From the NCBI GenBank assembly GCA_016124755.1, contig WGNA01000021.1, positions 1-64,000 of the forward strand: a DNA stretch of 64,000 nucleotides. The letters run 5' to 3'. Shown piece by piece: positions 53,045 to 61,688 of this stretch; position 1 is the first letter of the stretch; every line of letters starts with the position of its first letter. This DNA comes from Bacteroidota bacterium (GTDB taxonomy: Bacteria > Bacteroidota > Bacteroidia > NS11-12g > UBA9320). Both the position numbers and the translations under genes were made by a program. The notes beneath the pieces are model-generated. The model was not told where the DNA came from. It made no database searches and saw nothing but the letters and a program-made list of their open reading frames with translations.

Positions 53045-54427
53045 ATGCAGTACGCGGTAGTCGATGTTGAAACAAGTGGTCAGTCGAATAAGATCACTGA
53101 AATTGCCGTGTATGTTTATGATGACGAGCAAAGGGAAATTGTAGATACCTTTTCTTCATTAGTAAATCCCGAGTGCAACATCCCTGTTTTTATTTCCAAT
53201 CTCACCGGAATAACCGATGACATGGTTCGCTCGGCACCCCGCTTTTTTGAAATTGCCAAAGAGGTTTTTACCATTACCGAGAACCGCGTTTTTGTTGCTC
53301 ACTCAGTGGGTTTCGATTACAATGTGATCCGAAACGAATTCCGCGAATTGGGAGCCGACTTCCGACGCAAAAAAATGTGCACGGTTCGTCTCAGCCGAAA
53401 AGTATTTCCGGGTTTAAAATCCTATTCACTCGGAAATTTGTGTGAAAGTCTGGGAGTGGAAATTACCGACCGGCATCGCGCAACCGGAGACGCCAAAGCC
53501 ACAACCCGCTTACTCGAATTAATACTCGACCACGATCTCGATAACAGTGTCGGAAACGCATTAAATGTTAAAAGCCGCGAAGCCTCCTTGCCGCCAAATC
53601 TTCCGGCAAATGTGTTTCACGAGTTGCCGGAACAAACCGGAGTGTATTACATGCACGACGAAGAAGGAAAGGTTATATATGTAGGAAAGGCCATCAACAT
53701 TAAATCAAGAATTGAGGGACATTTCGCGGATACCAGCATTCGAAAATGGAAATTTAAAGACCAGATTTACGACATCAGTTATATGCTTACCGGCTCTGAA
53801 TTGCTGGCGCTATTGGTTGAATCGGCAGAAATTAAAAAGTGGTTTCCAACCTATAACCGGGCTCAGAAATATACGGGAAGTGGTTATACGCTTTGCCGGT
53901 ACCGCGATCAAAATGATGTGGAGCGACTTGAGGTTATTAAACAACAAAAGGCAGTGGGAAGTCCGTTGGCAGCCTTTTCAAATCCCACAAAAGGCCGGGA
54001 ATTTTTGCGTCGGCTTTGTGATGAATTCTCATTGTGCGCCCGAATGACCGGTTTGCAGAATACACAGGGAAGTTGTTTTGATTACCACTTAGGGAAGTGC
54101 AAAGGCGTTTGTGCGGGAGAGGAAAGTCAACAGGATTACAACAATAGAGTGGAAGAAGCCATCGCGAGTTTTGCTCTGGAATTCGGCAATTATCTTTTCT
54201 GGATTAAAGGTAGAAACCGCGATGAGAAGGCTTTTGTGCTGATTGAAAACGGTCGGTATAAAGGTTATGGTTTCGTGGATACCCTTACTCAGATTTCATC
54301 ATTCGAAGACATCACAGATTTGCTGGTTCATCAGAATCACAATCCCGATATACAGCACATTCTCCACGGCTATCTCACCAAATTATCTTCACAGGACATC
54401 GTGCGGTTCGACAAAATTTCGGTTTGA
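53045..54427 (+). CDS. DnaQ-like exonuclease fused to a GIY-YIG (UvrC-like) nuclease
   Basis: The 460-residue protein has two nuclease parts. Residues about 1-165 are a DEDD 3'-5' exonuclease (VVDVETSGQSNKITEIAVYVYD, FVAHSVGFDYNVIRNEF, HRATGDAKATTRLLELI). Residues about 195-275 are a GIY-YIG domain (LPEQTGVYYMHDEEGKVIYVGKAINIKSRI, ESAEIKKWFPTYNRAQK). A UvrC-like cysteine segment, SCFDYHLGKCKGVCAGEES, follows near 340. This arrangement is known from DnaQ/Cho-type repair proteins; it may process damaged or flap DNA. The divergent mfd gene fits a repair role. Confidence 0.9.
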   Translation: MQYAVVDVETSGQSNKITEIAVYVYDDEQREIVDTFSSLVNPECNIPVFISNLTGITDDMVRSAPRFFEIAKEVFTITENRVFVAHSVGFDYNVIRNEFRELGADFRRKKMCTVRLSRKVFPGLKSYSLGNLCESLGVEITDRHRATGDAKATTRLLELILDHDLDNSVGNALNVKSREASLPPNLPANVFHELPEQTGVYYMHDEEGKVIYVGKAINIKSRIEGHFADTSIRKWKFKDQIYDISYMLTGSELLALLVESAEIKKWFPTYNRAQKYTGSGYTLCRYRDQNDVERLEVIKQQKAVGSPLAAFSNPTKGREFLRRLCDEFSLCARMTGLQNTQGSCFDYHLGKCKGVCAGEESQQDYNNRVEEAIASFALEFGNYLFWIKGRNRDEKAFVLIENGRYKGYGFVDTLTQISSFEDITDLLVHQNHNPDIQHILHGYLTKLSSQDIVRFDKISV

Positions 54428-54480
54428 AAAAATATCCGGGAATATTTAAGAACTGTGAAATGTCTATTGGGTAAAGAACC

Positions 54481-55032
54481 TTGGCGGAAAACATTTATAC
54501 CGACGAAGAGATCATCCGAAAGGTGGTTGACGGCGACAGGGATGCCTTTCGACTCATTGTTCGAAAATATCAGAGCACCGTGGCCGGAATTTGTTTCAAC
54601 ATGCTGAAAGATGAAAACCTCGCCGATGAGGTTGGGCAGGATGTCTTTATCCGGTTGTTTAAATCTTTAGCGCATTTCCGGTTCGAGTCGAGTTTGAAAA
54701 CCTATGTTTCGAGAATCGCAATGAACCTGTGTCTGAACAAACTGAAACAACAAAATACATGGTGGAACCGGTTTTCGGGAACATCTGAAGACTTGGAATT
54801 GATGCCAACAAAGAGTGCTGCCCATGATTTTGAAAACAAAGAGATTCTGGCTAAAGCGCTGCAGCAACTTGACGATAAACCGAGAGCTCTGGTTGTTCTT
54901 CGAATGATCGAAGGCTACTCAATAAAAGAAACCGCTGAAATTCTTGAAATCCGTGAAGGCACTGTTATGTCGGGGCTGAAACGGGCTTTAGATAAACTAA
55001 AAAACATCTTAGAAAAACTGGGTTATGAATAA
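54481..55032 (+). CDS. ECF RNA polymerase sigma factor
   Basis: A 183-residue ECF sigma factor starting at TTG 54481. Region 2 is at about 20-90 (DAFRLIVRKYQSTVAGICFNML, ADEVGQDVFIRLFKSL, SLKTYVSRIAMNLCLNKLKQ). Region 4 is at about 125-180 (LQQLDDKPRALVVLRMIEGYSIKETAEILEIREGTVMSGLKRALDKL). It differs clearly from the two sigma factors paired with barrels. Its stop overlaps the next start in ATGAATAA, so the anti-sigma gene is translationally coupled. Confidence 0.93.
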   Translation: MAENIYTDEEIIRKVVDGDRDAFRLIVRKYQSTVAGICFNMLKDENLADEVGQDVFIRLFKSLAHFRFESSLKTYVSRIAMNLCLNKLKQQNTWWNRFSGTSEDLELMPTKSAAHDFENKEILAKALQQLDDKPRALVVLRMIEGYSIKETAEILEIREGTVMSGLKRALDKLKNILEKLGYE

Positions 55033-55330
55033 CATGGATAAACTTAATGAGGAACTGAAATCGCTAAAAAGGGATTTTGCTTCCGGCTTCGATGATCGGG
55101 TGATTTCGTCGATTCAACATCATGGTATGACCCGAACCGCTAACCGGACAGTTACCCTCTGGACAAAACGGGTATCCACTCTCGCAGCGGCCTGTGTGGT
55201 TGCCTTGTTCTTGATTACCTATTTCACATACGGACGAATTTCAAAAGACAGCCTGCTCGGAATAGACGGCTACAGCTCGGTTGATATCTCCGAAAGTTAC
55301 GAAACCTATAGCTACCTGTACAATGAATAA
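55025..55330 (+). CDS. Small single-pass anti-sigma factor (CnrY-like position)
   Basis: The 101-residue protein has a cytoplasmic part of about 48 residues (ELKSLKRDFASGFDDRVISSI), one transmembrane helix at about 50-70 (VSTLAAACVVALFLITYFTYG), and a short periplasmic tail of about 30 residues. The size and topology are those of minimal anti-sigma factors such as CnrY. It overlaps both neighbours by eight bases with the same ATGAATAA string. Function is inferred from position and topology. Confidence 0.82.
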   Translation: MNNMDKLNEELKSLKRDFASGFDDRVISSIQHHGMTRTANRTVTLWTKRVSTLAAACVVALFLITYFTYGRISKDSLLGIDGYSSVDISESYETYSYLYNE

Positions 55331-55721
55331 AAGAATCATCATCATCGTAATTTCTTCTTTGCTTGTGGGATTTGCCGCCGGTGTATTCTCCATGCAAATT
55401 ATGACGCGGAAGCGAATTCACGACATTATTGAAATGCAACGCCCGCCTAAATTCAGAGACGATCTCAAAGAGCAACTAAAACTTACGCCTGAACAAGCCG
55501 AAAAATTTGATAACATCTTTAAAGAACATATTCAACAAGTACGTGGAATAAGAGAAGGCGAGCGGGAAGCACTGAAAAATGCCATGGACGGATTATACAA
55601 TGATCTTGCGAAAGAACTCAACGAAGATCAGGTGAAAATTCTTCGGGATTTCGAAATGCGCATGAGAAGAAATCATCAGAAAAAAATGCAACGGGATCGG
55701 GAATATCACCGACCTGAATAA
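55323..55721 (+). CDS. Membrane-anchored CnrX/Spy-like periplasmic sensor
   Basis: The 132-residue protein starts at ATG 55323 inside the anti-sigma stop region. An N-terminal helix (IIIIVISSLLVGFAAGVFSMQIM) anchors it; the rest is helical and charged, with LKLTPEQAEKFDNIF (LTxxQ-like), EREALKNAMDGLYNDLAKELNEDQVKILRDFE and a His/Arg-rich end. This matches the metal-resist/Spy/CpxP fold group. In the order sigma, anti-sigma, sensor it parallels CnrH-CnrY-CnrX, where the sensor binds metal and releases sigma. The metal is unknown. Confidence 0.8.
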   Translation: MNKRIIIIVISSLLVGFAAGVFSMQIMTRKRIHDIIEMQRPPKFRDDLKEQLKLTPEQAEKFDNIFKEHIQQVRGIREGEREALKNAMDGLYNDLAKELNEDQVKILRDFEMRMRRNHQKKMQRDREYHRPE

Positions 55722-55755
55722 TGTCAAAACAATAAACACAGTAATTATCCAAGCT

Positions 55756-56754
55756 ATGAAAAGTCTGAAATCATTCGCACTGCTACTTGCCCTGGGGGCA
55801 GCGCAGGCATTCGCACAAGGACCGGGAAAACCTCATCATTTTAAAGGAGGTCCGGGTCACGAAATGAACATACAAAAACTCGATTCTATTCTGAAACTAA
55901 CCGACGATCAGAAAGCGAAAATCGAAGCACTTCACAAAGAACAACGCGATAAAATGAAAGCGGCTCGCGAGAGCGGACAGAAGCCTGATCGCGAGGAAAT
56001 GATGAAAGCGATGAAGGAGAATCGTGAAAAGTTCATGAATATCTTAACTCCCGAACAAAAGCAAATTCTTGAAAAGAAAAGAGAAGAGCAAAAGGAAAAG
56101 ATGAAAGCCATGCAGGCTGAAATCAAAACTTACCGCGACACCCGGATTAAACCCACAATGGAAAATCTGAGAAACGATTTCGACTCCAAACTCAGCGATC
56201 AGGAACGGGCCAAAGTAACGGAAGTAAGAGCGAAATCCACCGAAATGAGAGAAGGCTTTAAAAAGGAAAATGTCAAAGCCGAATCATCAGCACCTGCAGA
56301 GGATGATATTCACAGAGGTCATCGCGCCGGAAGATTAACCCCAGATCAGCACAAACAAATAAAAACCTATGTCGACTCCGAACTCAAGCCGATTTTGGAT
56401 GCCCACAAAGCCGACCTCGATAAAGTTGCGGAAGATCTCAAACCTCTGCGAGCAACCTGGAAAGCAGACATGAAGGCCATTCGCGATAAATACATCGAAC
56501 CCGACACTGCCAAATCAAACTGCGGTCATTGCAAAAAAGGAGATGGAAAATGTGAAGGTGGAAAAGGAAAAGGTAAAGGAAATGGAACCGGAAAAGCAGA
56601 TGGTAAAGCACATAGTAACTCTGGCGGTTCAAATGGAAAACCTACCTACGGACATGCGAAACGACCCGATGAATCACAAAGCAATCAACGGGTAAAAGCT
56701 GAAAGCGTAAGATTCATCCTGATGTCTCCCGAAGACGAAACGGAAGATCGGTAA
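55756..56754 (+). CDS. Spy-like LTxxQ periplasmic protein with a Cys/Gly/Lys-rich tail
   Basis: The 332-residue protein has a signal peptide (FALLLALGAAQAFA), a His-rich start of the mature chain (GKPHHFKGGPGH), and two helical LTxxQ segments: residues about 38-110 (LKLTDDQKAKIEALHKEQRDKM, ILTPEQKQILEKK) and about 185-245 (RLTPDQHKQIKTYVDSEL). The C-terminus has NCGHCKKGDGKC followed by a Gly/Lys-rich repeat stretch, unlike Spy. It may be a chaperone or metal-binding protein of the periplasm. It lies 34 bases after the sensor gene and before a strong terminator. Confidence 0.8.
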   Translation: MKSLKSFALLLALGAAQAFAQGPGKPHHFKGGPGHEMNIQKLDSILKLTDDQKAKIEALHKEQRDKMKAARESGQKPDREEMMKAMKENREKFMNILTPEQKQILEKKREEQKEKMKAMQAEIKTYRDTRIKPTMENLRNDFDSKLSDQERAKVTEVRAKSTEMREGFKKENVKAESSAPAEDDIHRGHRAGRLTPDQHKQIKTYVDSELKPILDAHKADLDKVAEDLKPLRATWKADMKAIRDKYIEPDTAKSNCGHCKKGDGKCEGGKGKGKGNGTGKADGKAHSNSGGSNGKPTYGHAKRPDESQSNQRVKAESVRFILMSPEDETEDR

Positions 56755-56771
56755 GATAATCTGCTGTTGGC

Positions 56772-56820
56772 TAACCGACCGCCGGAGTGTTGAGAGAGAG
56801 CTCCGGCGTCGGTTATTTTA
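56772..56820 (+). terminator. Strong hairpin terminator after the Spy-like gene
   Basis: Arms 56772-56787 and 56801-56815 pair over 15 bases with one bulged C, followed by TTTTA. It separates the sigma/sensor genes from the YHYH gene, though some read-through is possible. Confidence 0.75.
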
Positions 56821-56850
56821 AATCCCTCTCACGACCCAATTGAAAGCATT

Positions 56851-57615
56851 ATGAAATCTAAAAACGCAGCATTACTGCTGTCTCTTCTCGTTTTTCTAAT
56901 GGTTAGTTGTAAAGACAAAGACGACGACACCGTAACCACAAACACAAACAATTCTTCGGACGAAATTCCGGCTGTTTACAAAAAGATCTACGGCACCACG
57001 GATATGTATATTGATGGTGACTACATTGTTTTTAAGACTAATGGAATTCCGGATCATCCCAGTCCGTATTACCAAAATACCCAGTGGTCTGATAAATATG
57101 AAGCGTACAATGGAAGCAACCCTCAGTGGAATCAGAATCCGAATACCATTTCATCCGCGAATTACACTTTCAAAATTCCATTGCATCCCACTGAAGACGC
57201 AAGTCATGCGGCAACTCCATTAGGCCCGATCGGTATTTCTTTAAACGGGGTGGCTTTTTATAATCAGTACGCCGGACCCAACAATCAGAAACTTACCGGT
57301 GAGATAAATTCTTTCGATCAATACAACGGTCATCCTCAACAACAAGGTCAGTATCACTACCACGTAGAACCACTTTATCTCACAAAAAACAGCGGTACAG
57401 ATGCTCTGCTCGGATTTTTATTAGACGGATTTCCGGTTTACGGACCGATGGAAAACGGCAAATCTGTTTCGAACGACGATCTCGACGACTATCACGGTCA
57501 CAGTCACGCAACCGCAGATTACCCGGATGGTATTTATCATTATCACATTACTGCAGATGATCCTTACATAAATGGAAGCGGATTCTGGGGAAAGGCCGGC
57601 ACGGTTTCATTTTAA
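56851..57615 (+). CDS. YHYH-domain lipoprotein
   Basis: A 254-residue lipoprotein (signal LLSLLVFLMVSC) with the YHYH domain: GQYHYHVEPLYLT near 165, LLGFLLDGFPVYGPMENG near 185, DDYHGHSHATADYPDGIYHYHIT near 210-232. The clustered His and Asp residues look suited to metal binding; no function is proven for the family, though copper-related neighbours are common. It comes after a terminator and 14 bases before the MORN lipoprotein gene. Confidence 0.88.
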   Translation: MKSKNAALLLSLLVFLMVSCKDKDDDTVTTNTNNSSDEIPAVYKKIYGTTDMYIDGDYIVFKTNGIPDHPSPYYQNTQWSDKYEAYNGSNPQWNQNPNTISSANYTFKIPLHPTEDASHAATPLGPIGISLNGVAFYNQYAGPNNQKLTGEINSFDQYNGHPQQQGQYHYHVEPLYLTKNSGTDALLGFLLDGFPVYGPMENGKSVSNDDLDDYHGHSHATADYPDGIYHYHITADDPYINGSGFWGKAGTVSF

Positions 57616-57628
57616 TTTTTAACAGGTT

Positions 57629-58198
57629 TTGAGGGCAACTTTCCGGCTTGGATTCTTCTTTATTCTGGTTGTTTTTATAGCATGTTCAAAAAGGATGGCT
57701 TCAGAACCGTTACCCGAAATTGCCCTGCAAAGCAACATCCTCATCCCGGTGAAAGGCAGATATTACATTGGCGATTCTTTGGCTAATGGAATCTACTTTT
57801 TACCGGGTAAAGAGGGTGACACGATTTGGATCAAATCCATTCGAAAAGGGAGAGCCGATGGCATCTGGAAAAGTTTTTATCCTAATCACCGGATTGAAGA
57901 GCAACGGGTTTTTATCAACGGATTGAAAGAAGGAGAACTCATTCAATGGTGGCCCAACGGACAATTAAAATTAAAATTCAATTTTCTTCACGACGAATAC
58001 GAAGGAACCTGTCGGGCATGGAATCAAAATGGTGTTTTAATTTCTGAAATGAATTACCACCGCGGGCATGAAGAAGGAAGTCAGAAAGTCTGGTACGACG
58101 ACGGAAAAATCAAATCGAATTATGTGGTGAAAAATGGCAGGCGATACGGAATGCTGGGTACTAAAAATTGTATTAATGTTTCGGATAGTCTCTATTAA
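57629..58198 (+). CDS. MORN-repeat lipoprotein
   Basis: The 189-residue protein starts at TTG 57629 and has a short lipoprotein signal (FFFILVVFIAC). MORN-type repeats follow: RADGIWKSFYPNHRIEEQRVF, GLKEGELIQWWPNGQLKLKF, DEYEGTCRAWNQNGVLISEM, GHEEGSQKVWYDDGKIKSNY. Such repeats are often misnamed YwqK antitoxins. The function is unknown. It overlaps the SCO1 gene by 23 bases, so the two are coexpressed. Confidence 0.82.
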   Translation: MRATFRLGFFFILVVFIACSKRMASEPLPEIALQSNILIPVKGRYYIGDSLANGIYFLPGKEGDTIWIKSIRKGRADGIWKSFYPNHRIEEQRVFINGLKEGELIQWWPNGQLKLKFNFLHDEYEGTCRAWNQNGVLISEMNYHRGHEEGSQKVWYDDGKIKSNYVVKNGRRYGMLGTKNCINVSDSLY

Positions 58199-58820
58199 TT
58201 TCCTGGTCTTAACAGGGATGGTGTTTCTTTCATCCTGTTCTAAAAAAGAGCAGAGTCTCCCGTATTTCAACGATCCCGCTTTTACCCCGTTTTTTTATTC
58301 TAAAGCCGAAGCGGAAACCAAAATCACACATACAATCGGTGATTTTACCTTTACGGATCAAACCGGAAAATCATTTGGGAGCCAACAACTCAAAAATAAA
58401 ATTCAGGTTGCTTCATTCTTCTTTACCGGGTGTGGAAGTATTTGTCCGATCATGACGAACCATCTCACCGAAATTCAGGATTCATTTCCCGGAAGTAAAG
58501 AAATTGTTCTGGTCTCTTTTTCGGTAATGCCCTGGGTTGATACCGTCGGTCGATTGAGTGAATATGCCGCATCACACCGGATAAATTCTGAACAGTGGCA
58601 TCTGCTTACAGGTGCAACATCGGAGATCTATGCTGTGGCAAGGCAGCAATATTTCGCTGAAGAAGAAACCGGATTCACAAAAGACAGTTCCGATTTTTTA
58701 CATACCGAACACATCATTCTTGCAGATCGGAATGGAAGAATTCGCGGTATTTATAACGGAACCCTTTTAACCGATATTCACCAACTCATCGCCGATATCC
58801 GGGTTTTGCAAAATGATTAA
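58176..58820 (+). CDS. SCO1/SenC-family copper chaperone lipoprotein
   Basis: I start at ATG 58176 (MFRIVSINFLVLTGMVFLSSC), which puts a lipobox at the end of the signal; the ATG at 58134 adds 14 residues. The 214-residue protein has the thioredoxin fold with the copper-binding CxxxC in FTGCGSICPIM and the conserved His in LHTEHIILADRNGRIRGIYNG. SCO proteins deliver copper to or reduce cytochrome oxidase. It converges on the amylase gene with a four-base overlap. Confidence 0.9.
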   Translation: MFRIVSINFLVLTGMVFLSSCSKKEQSLPYFNDPAFTPFFYSKAEAETKITHTIGDFTFTDQTGKSFGSQQLKNKIQVASFFFTGCGSICPIMTNHLTEIQDSFPGSKEIVLVSFSVMPWVDTVGRLSEYAASHRINSEQWHLLTGATSEIYAVARQQYFAEEETGFTKDSSDFLHTEHIILADRNGRIRGIYNGTLLTDIHQLIADIRVLQND

Positions 58821-61606
58821 TTTGACATCACCACATGTTGGAAGCTGAACGTTCTTCCATCACCGGAAATAAAACGAACCCAATACATACCCGGCATTAA
58901 ATTAACTGAAACCGGAACTTCGCTGTTCGGTGGAATATTCGTCCATTCACGATTTGTAATTTCTTTACCCTGCAAATCCGTAATCTGTATTTTCAATAGA
59001 GCAATTGACTTATCTCCGCTTTGAAATGCGAAAGATCCGGTTGATGGATTCGGATAAAGCTGAAGTGCAAACAACTCATTAATCTCCGGCACAGATAACA
59101 CCGCCGTGTCTTTTCGATCGATCTTTTTATTTGTGTAGATGTGATATTCACCGGGGAGGAAGAACAATTTTTCTCCGCTGGATTCAACTGTAATACTATC
59201 GCCCGAAAAGTAATCGTACCAGGTTCCGTTGGTTGCAAACCCCATCGTAATATCAAGACTTTTAACATCGAAATTGCCGGCAACAACTACTTCCATATCG
59301 TCGTGATGCAAGTGAATGGTTTTTCCCATACCGGTTAGATTAATTACAAAATCATCTGTATCAAAAAGTCCTTTTTCGGTTTTGAGATAATTGAGTTCTC
59401 TGAAAACTCGGAAGAGATGATAGCGGTCTTTGTCATTGAGATATTGCCACCGGATCGGCTTGTTGCCTACTCTGCCGTTGCTGTCGATGGAAACATCATA
59501 ACCCAGTTCGCCAAACTGCCAGATCATTTTTGGACCCGGAACACCCAAAAAGAAACAAGCTGCAAGTTCGATTCGATCTAATGCGGTGGATTTATCCTGA
59601 ATTTTATAGCTGCCGGAAGAAGATCCGAAATGAAGGTTTTTGTACATCAATCGCTCTTCATCATGGCTTTCCATATACATTACCCAATCGGGCTCATCCT
59701 GACCGCGGGATGCATACGAGCTATAACTCAGATCGGAAGCATAACCCATTGCGGCTTCATTAAAGGCATAGTTCATATTGCCCCAAAGTAAAAATCCATA
59801 CTTGCCGAGTTCTCTTTCTTCCACCACGTGGGCGAAATGTTCGAGGATCAGAATTGCATCTGATTTATAGCTGCGGATGGCATCCGACATTCGTTTGAGA
59901 AGCGCGATACGGGAAGCATCGTAACTGCCCCAGGCATTTACATCCGAACCGTAATCGATCTGAGTAAATCCCTTACTCAGATCGAACCGAAAACCATCGA
60001 TATGAAATTCTTCAATCCAATATTTATTCACCCGGTCGAGCCAGATTTTGGTCGCTGCACTTTCATGGTTAAAATCATAACCCACATTGAAAGGGTGTTT
60101 TGCAACCGGATTCAAATACGGATTTGCAGTTGAAGGTCTGGAGTTAGCTGCGTCCCACCACATTTTGCAGAGCGGACTTTGGCCGAATGCGTGATTATAA
60201 ACTACGTCCATTATTACCGCAATCCCTTCTTTATGACAGGCATCTACAAGGGCCCGAAAGTCATTTTCATTTCCATAATATTTGTCGAGCGCCATGTGAA
60301 AAGACACATTGTATCCCCAACTTTCATTTCCCTCAAATTCAGAGACCGGCATAAGTTCAATGGCATTTATTCCGAGTTTTTTCAGATACGGAATTGTATC
60401 TATTAAGGACTTGTAGTCGTGAGCGGCAATAAAGTCGCGGATTAATAATTCGTACACAACCAAATCCTTTTTGGCAGGAGGCGAGAACGAATTATTCTGC
60501 CATACAAAAGGTGTTTTATTAAATGTAAATACACTTACAATGTCTGTGGTTTTACCGGTCGGGTAAGCCATTAGATTCGGGTACGTGGTTGAGTTGATAT
60601 AACTGTCGTTCCAGGGGTCGAGAACCTTAGTACTAAAAGGATCTGCAACCGACATATTACCATTAATTAAATACTGATAGGCATACTCTTTATCGGCTTG
60701 TAAACCCGGAACATCGAGCCAGTATGTATTGCCATCGGCAGAAAGTCGCATGAGATAATTGGTGTCAACCTGCCAGTTGTTAAAATCACCAATTACATAC
60801 ACATAGTTTTTATATGGGGCGTATAGTGTAAACCGGGCCGTTTGATTATCGAGTGTTGTTGCTCCGAGCGGCATACTTACCGATGGATTTGTTCTCGGAC
60901 GATTTGGTGTGATAACGATCTGAACCGAGTCTGCAATTTCAGAAGTCCCGTTGTCGGCAGTGATCTTCACATTGTGCACTCCGCTGGTTGTGAAACTCAA
61001 TAAATAATCAATGGAAGTTGCCGTATCAGCGGATGTTTTTTCAACTCCATCTACATATAAGTGAATATCCGATGGCTGGGAAACATACGCCAGGAAATCG
61101 ATGAATTCACCAGTATTGGCGAATCGTACTTTTTCGGCGGGTGATTGAATGGAAAGCGCAAAGCCGTCGTATAAATCATAAAATATATCACTACCATCCG
61201 AAGTTCGGCCGACTTTGCTTCCATCGGCATTTCTAAAAACAAATGCGAGTCGTTTAATTATTTCACCAGAGGGAACTCCATAAAAATTCCGTATGTGATA
61301 TTTTTTCTGATACGTGTTATTGCCGATATAGGTCATTAACACTTTGCTGTCGGCTTGTCCCCAGTTTCCCTGAACATATTTCCAGTCTGTTGCCGAGGAA
61401 CTTTTATCGGTAATTACTCCGGCATGCATATAAACAGAGGGAGGAGTGAGATTCTCGAGTTGTTTATTACCGAGCGATGCATTATAAGTAACGGTTATGG
61501 TGTCGTTTTGTCCGGGAAACGGCGGACTAACACTCACCTGAGCATAGGCAGAAAATACTCCCGTTAAAAGGCAAAGCAGAATTAGTTTTCGCATGTGTTG
61601 AGTCAT
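58817..61606 (-). CDS. T9SS-secreted alpha-amylase (GH13)
   Basis: A 929-residue secreted glycoside hydrolase. After a signal peptide (LILLCLLTGVFSAYA) come Ig-like segments to about 240, a CBM48-like domain at about 250-330 (FTLYAPYKNYVYVIGDFNNWQ), and the GH13 barrel from about 385: DVVYNHAF (region I), GFRFDLS with nucleophile D542, LILEHF with acid/base E589, and ESHDEER with D649. A T9SS sorting domain fills about 848-929 (QLYPNPSTGSFAFQ). It should cleave alpha-glucans outside the cell. It is downstream of the four-repeat T9SS protein, separated by a terminator. Confidence 0.93.
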   Translation of the reverse strand: MTQHMRKLILLCLLTGVFSAYAQVSVSPPFPGQNDTITVTYNASLGNKQLENLTPPSVYMHAGVITDKSSSATDWKYVQGNWGQADSKVLMTYIGNNTYQKKYHIRNFYGVPSGEIIKRLAFVFRNADGSKVGRTSDGSDIFYDLYDGFALSIQSPAEKVRFANTGEFIDFLAYVSQPSDIHLYVDGVEKTSADTATSIDYLLSFTTSGVHNVKITADNGTSEIADSVQIVITPNRPRTNPSVSMPLGATTLDNQTARFTLYAPYKNYVYVIGDFNNWQVDTNYLMRLSADGNTYWLDVPGLQADKEYAYQYLINGNMSVADPFSTKVLDPWNDSYINSTTYPNLMAYPTGKTTDIVSVFTFNKTPFVWQNNSFSPPAKKDLVVYELLIRDFIAAHDYKSLIDTIPYLKKLGINAIELMPVSEFEGNESWGYNVSFHMALDKYYGNENDFRALVDACHKEGIAVIMDVVYNHAFGQSPLCKMWWDAANSRPSTANPYLNPVAKHPFNVGYDFNHESAATKIWLDRVNKYWIEEFHIDGFRFDLSKGFTQIDYGSDVNAWGSYDASRIALLKRMSDAIRSYKSDAILILEHFAHVVEERELGKYGFLLWGNMNYAFNEAAMGYASDLSYSSYASRGQDEPDWVMYMESHDEERLMYKNLHFGSSSGSYKIQDKSTALDRIELAACFFLGVPGPKMIWQFGELGYDVSIDSNGRVGNKPIRWQYLNDKDRYHLFRVFRELNYLKTEKGLFDTDDFVINLTGMGKTIHLHHDDMEVVVAGNFDVKSLDITMGFATNGTWYDYFSGDSITVESSGEKLFFLPGEYHIYTNKKIDRKDTAVLSVPEINELFALQLYPNPSTGSFAFQSGDKSIALLKIQITDLQGKEITNREWTNIPPNSEVPVSVNLMPGMYWVRFISGDGRTFSFQHVVMSN

Positions 61607-61628
61607 AAATAATATTCGGCCTTATATA

Positions 61629-61664
61629 AAAAAAAGAGCAACCCGAATTTATCCGGATTGCTCT
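61629..61664 (-). terminator. Rho-independent terminator
   Basis: Arms 61635-61645 and 61654-61664 form an 11-pair stem (AGAGCAA core, one G-U) followed on the minus strand by a run of Ts. It ends the 61689 transcript. Confidence 0.88.
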
Positions 61665-61688
61665 TCAGCGTTAAAAATCAAAATATAC

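Noticed and set aside
57629-58198. YwqK-type antitoxin reading of the MORN lipoprotein
   Set aside because: The signal peptide and lipobox make it an envelope protein and no toxin gene is adjacent.
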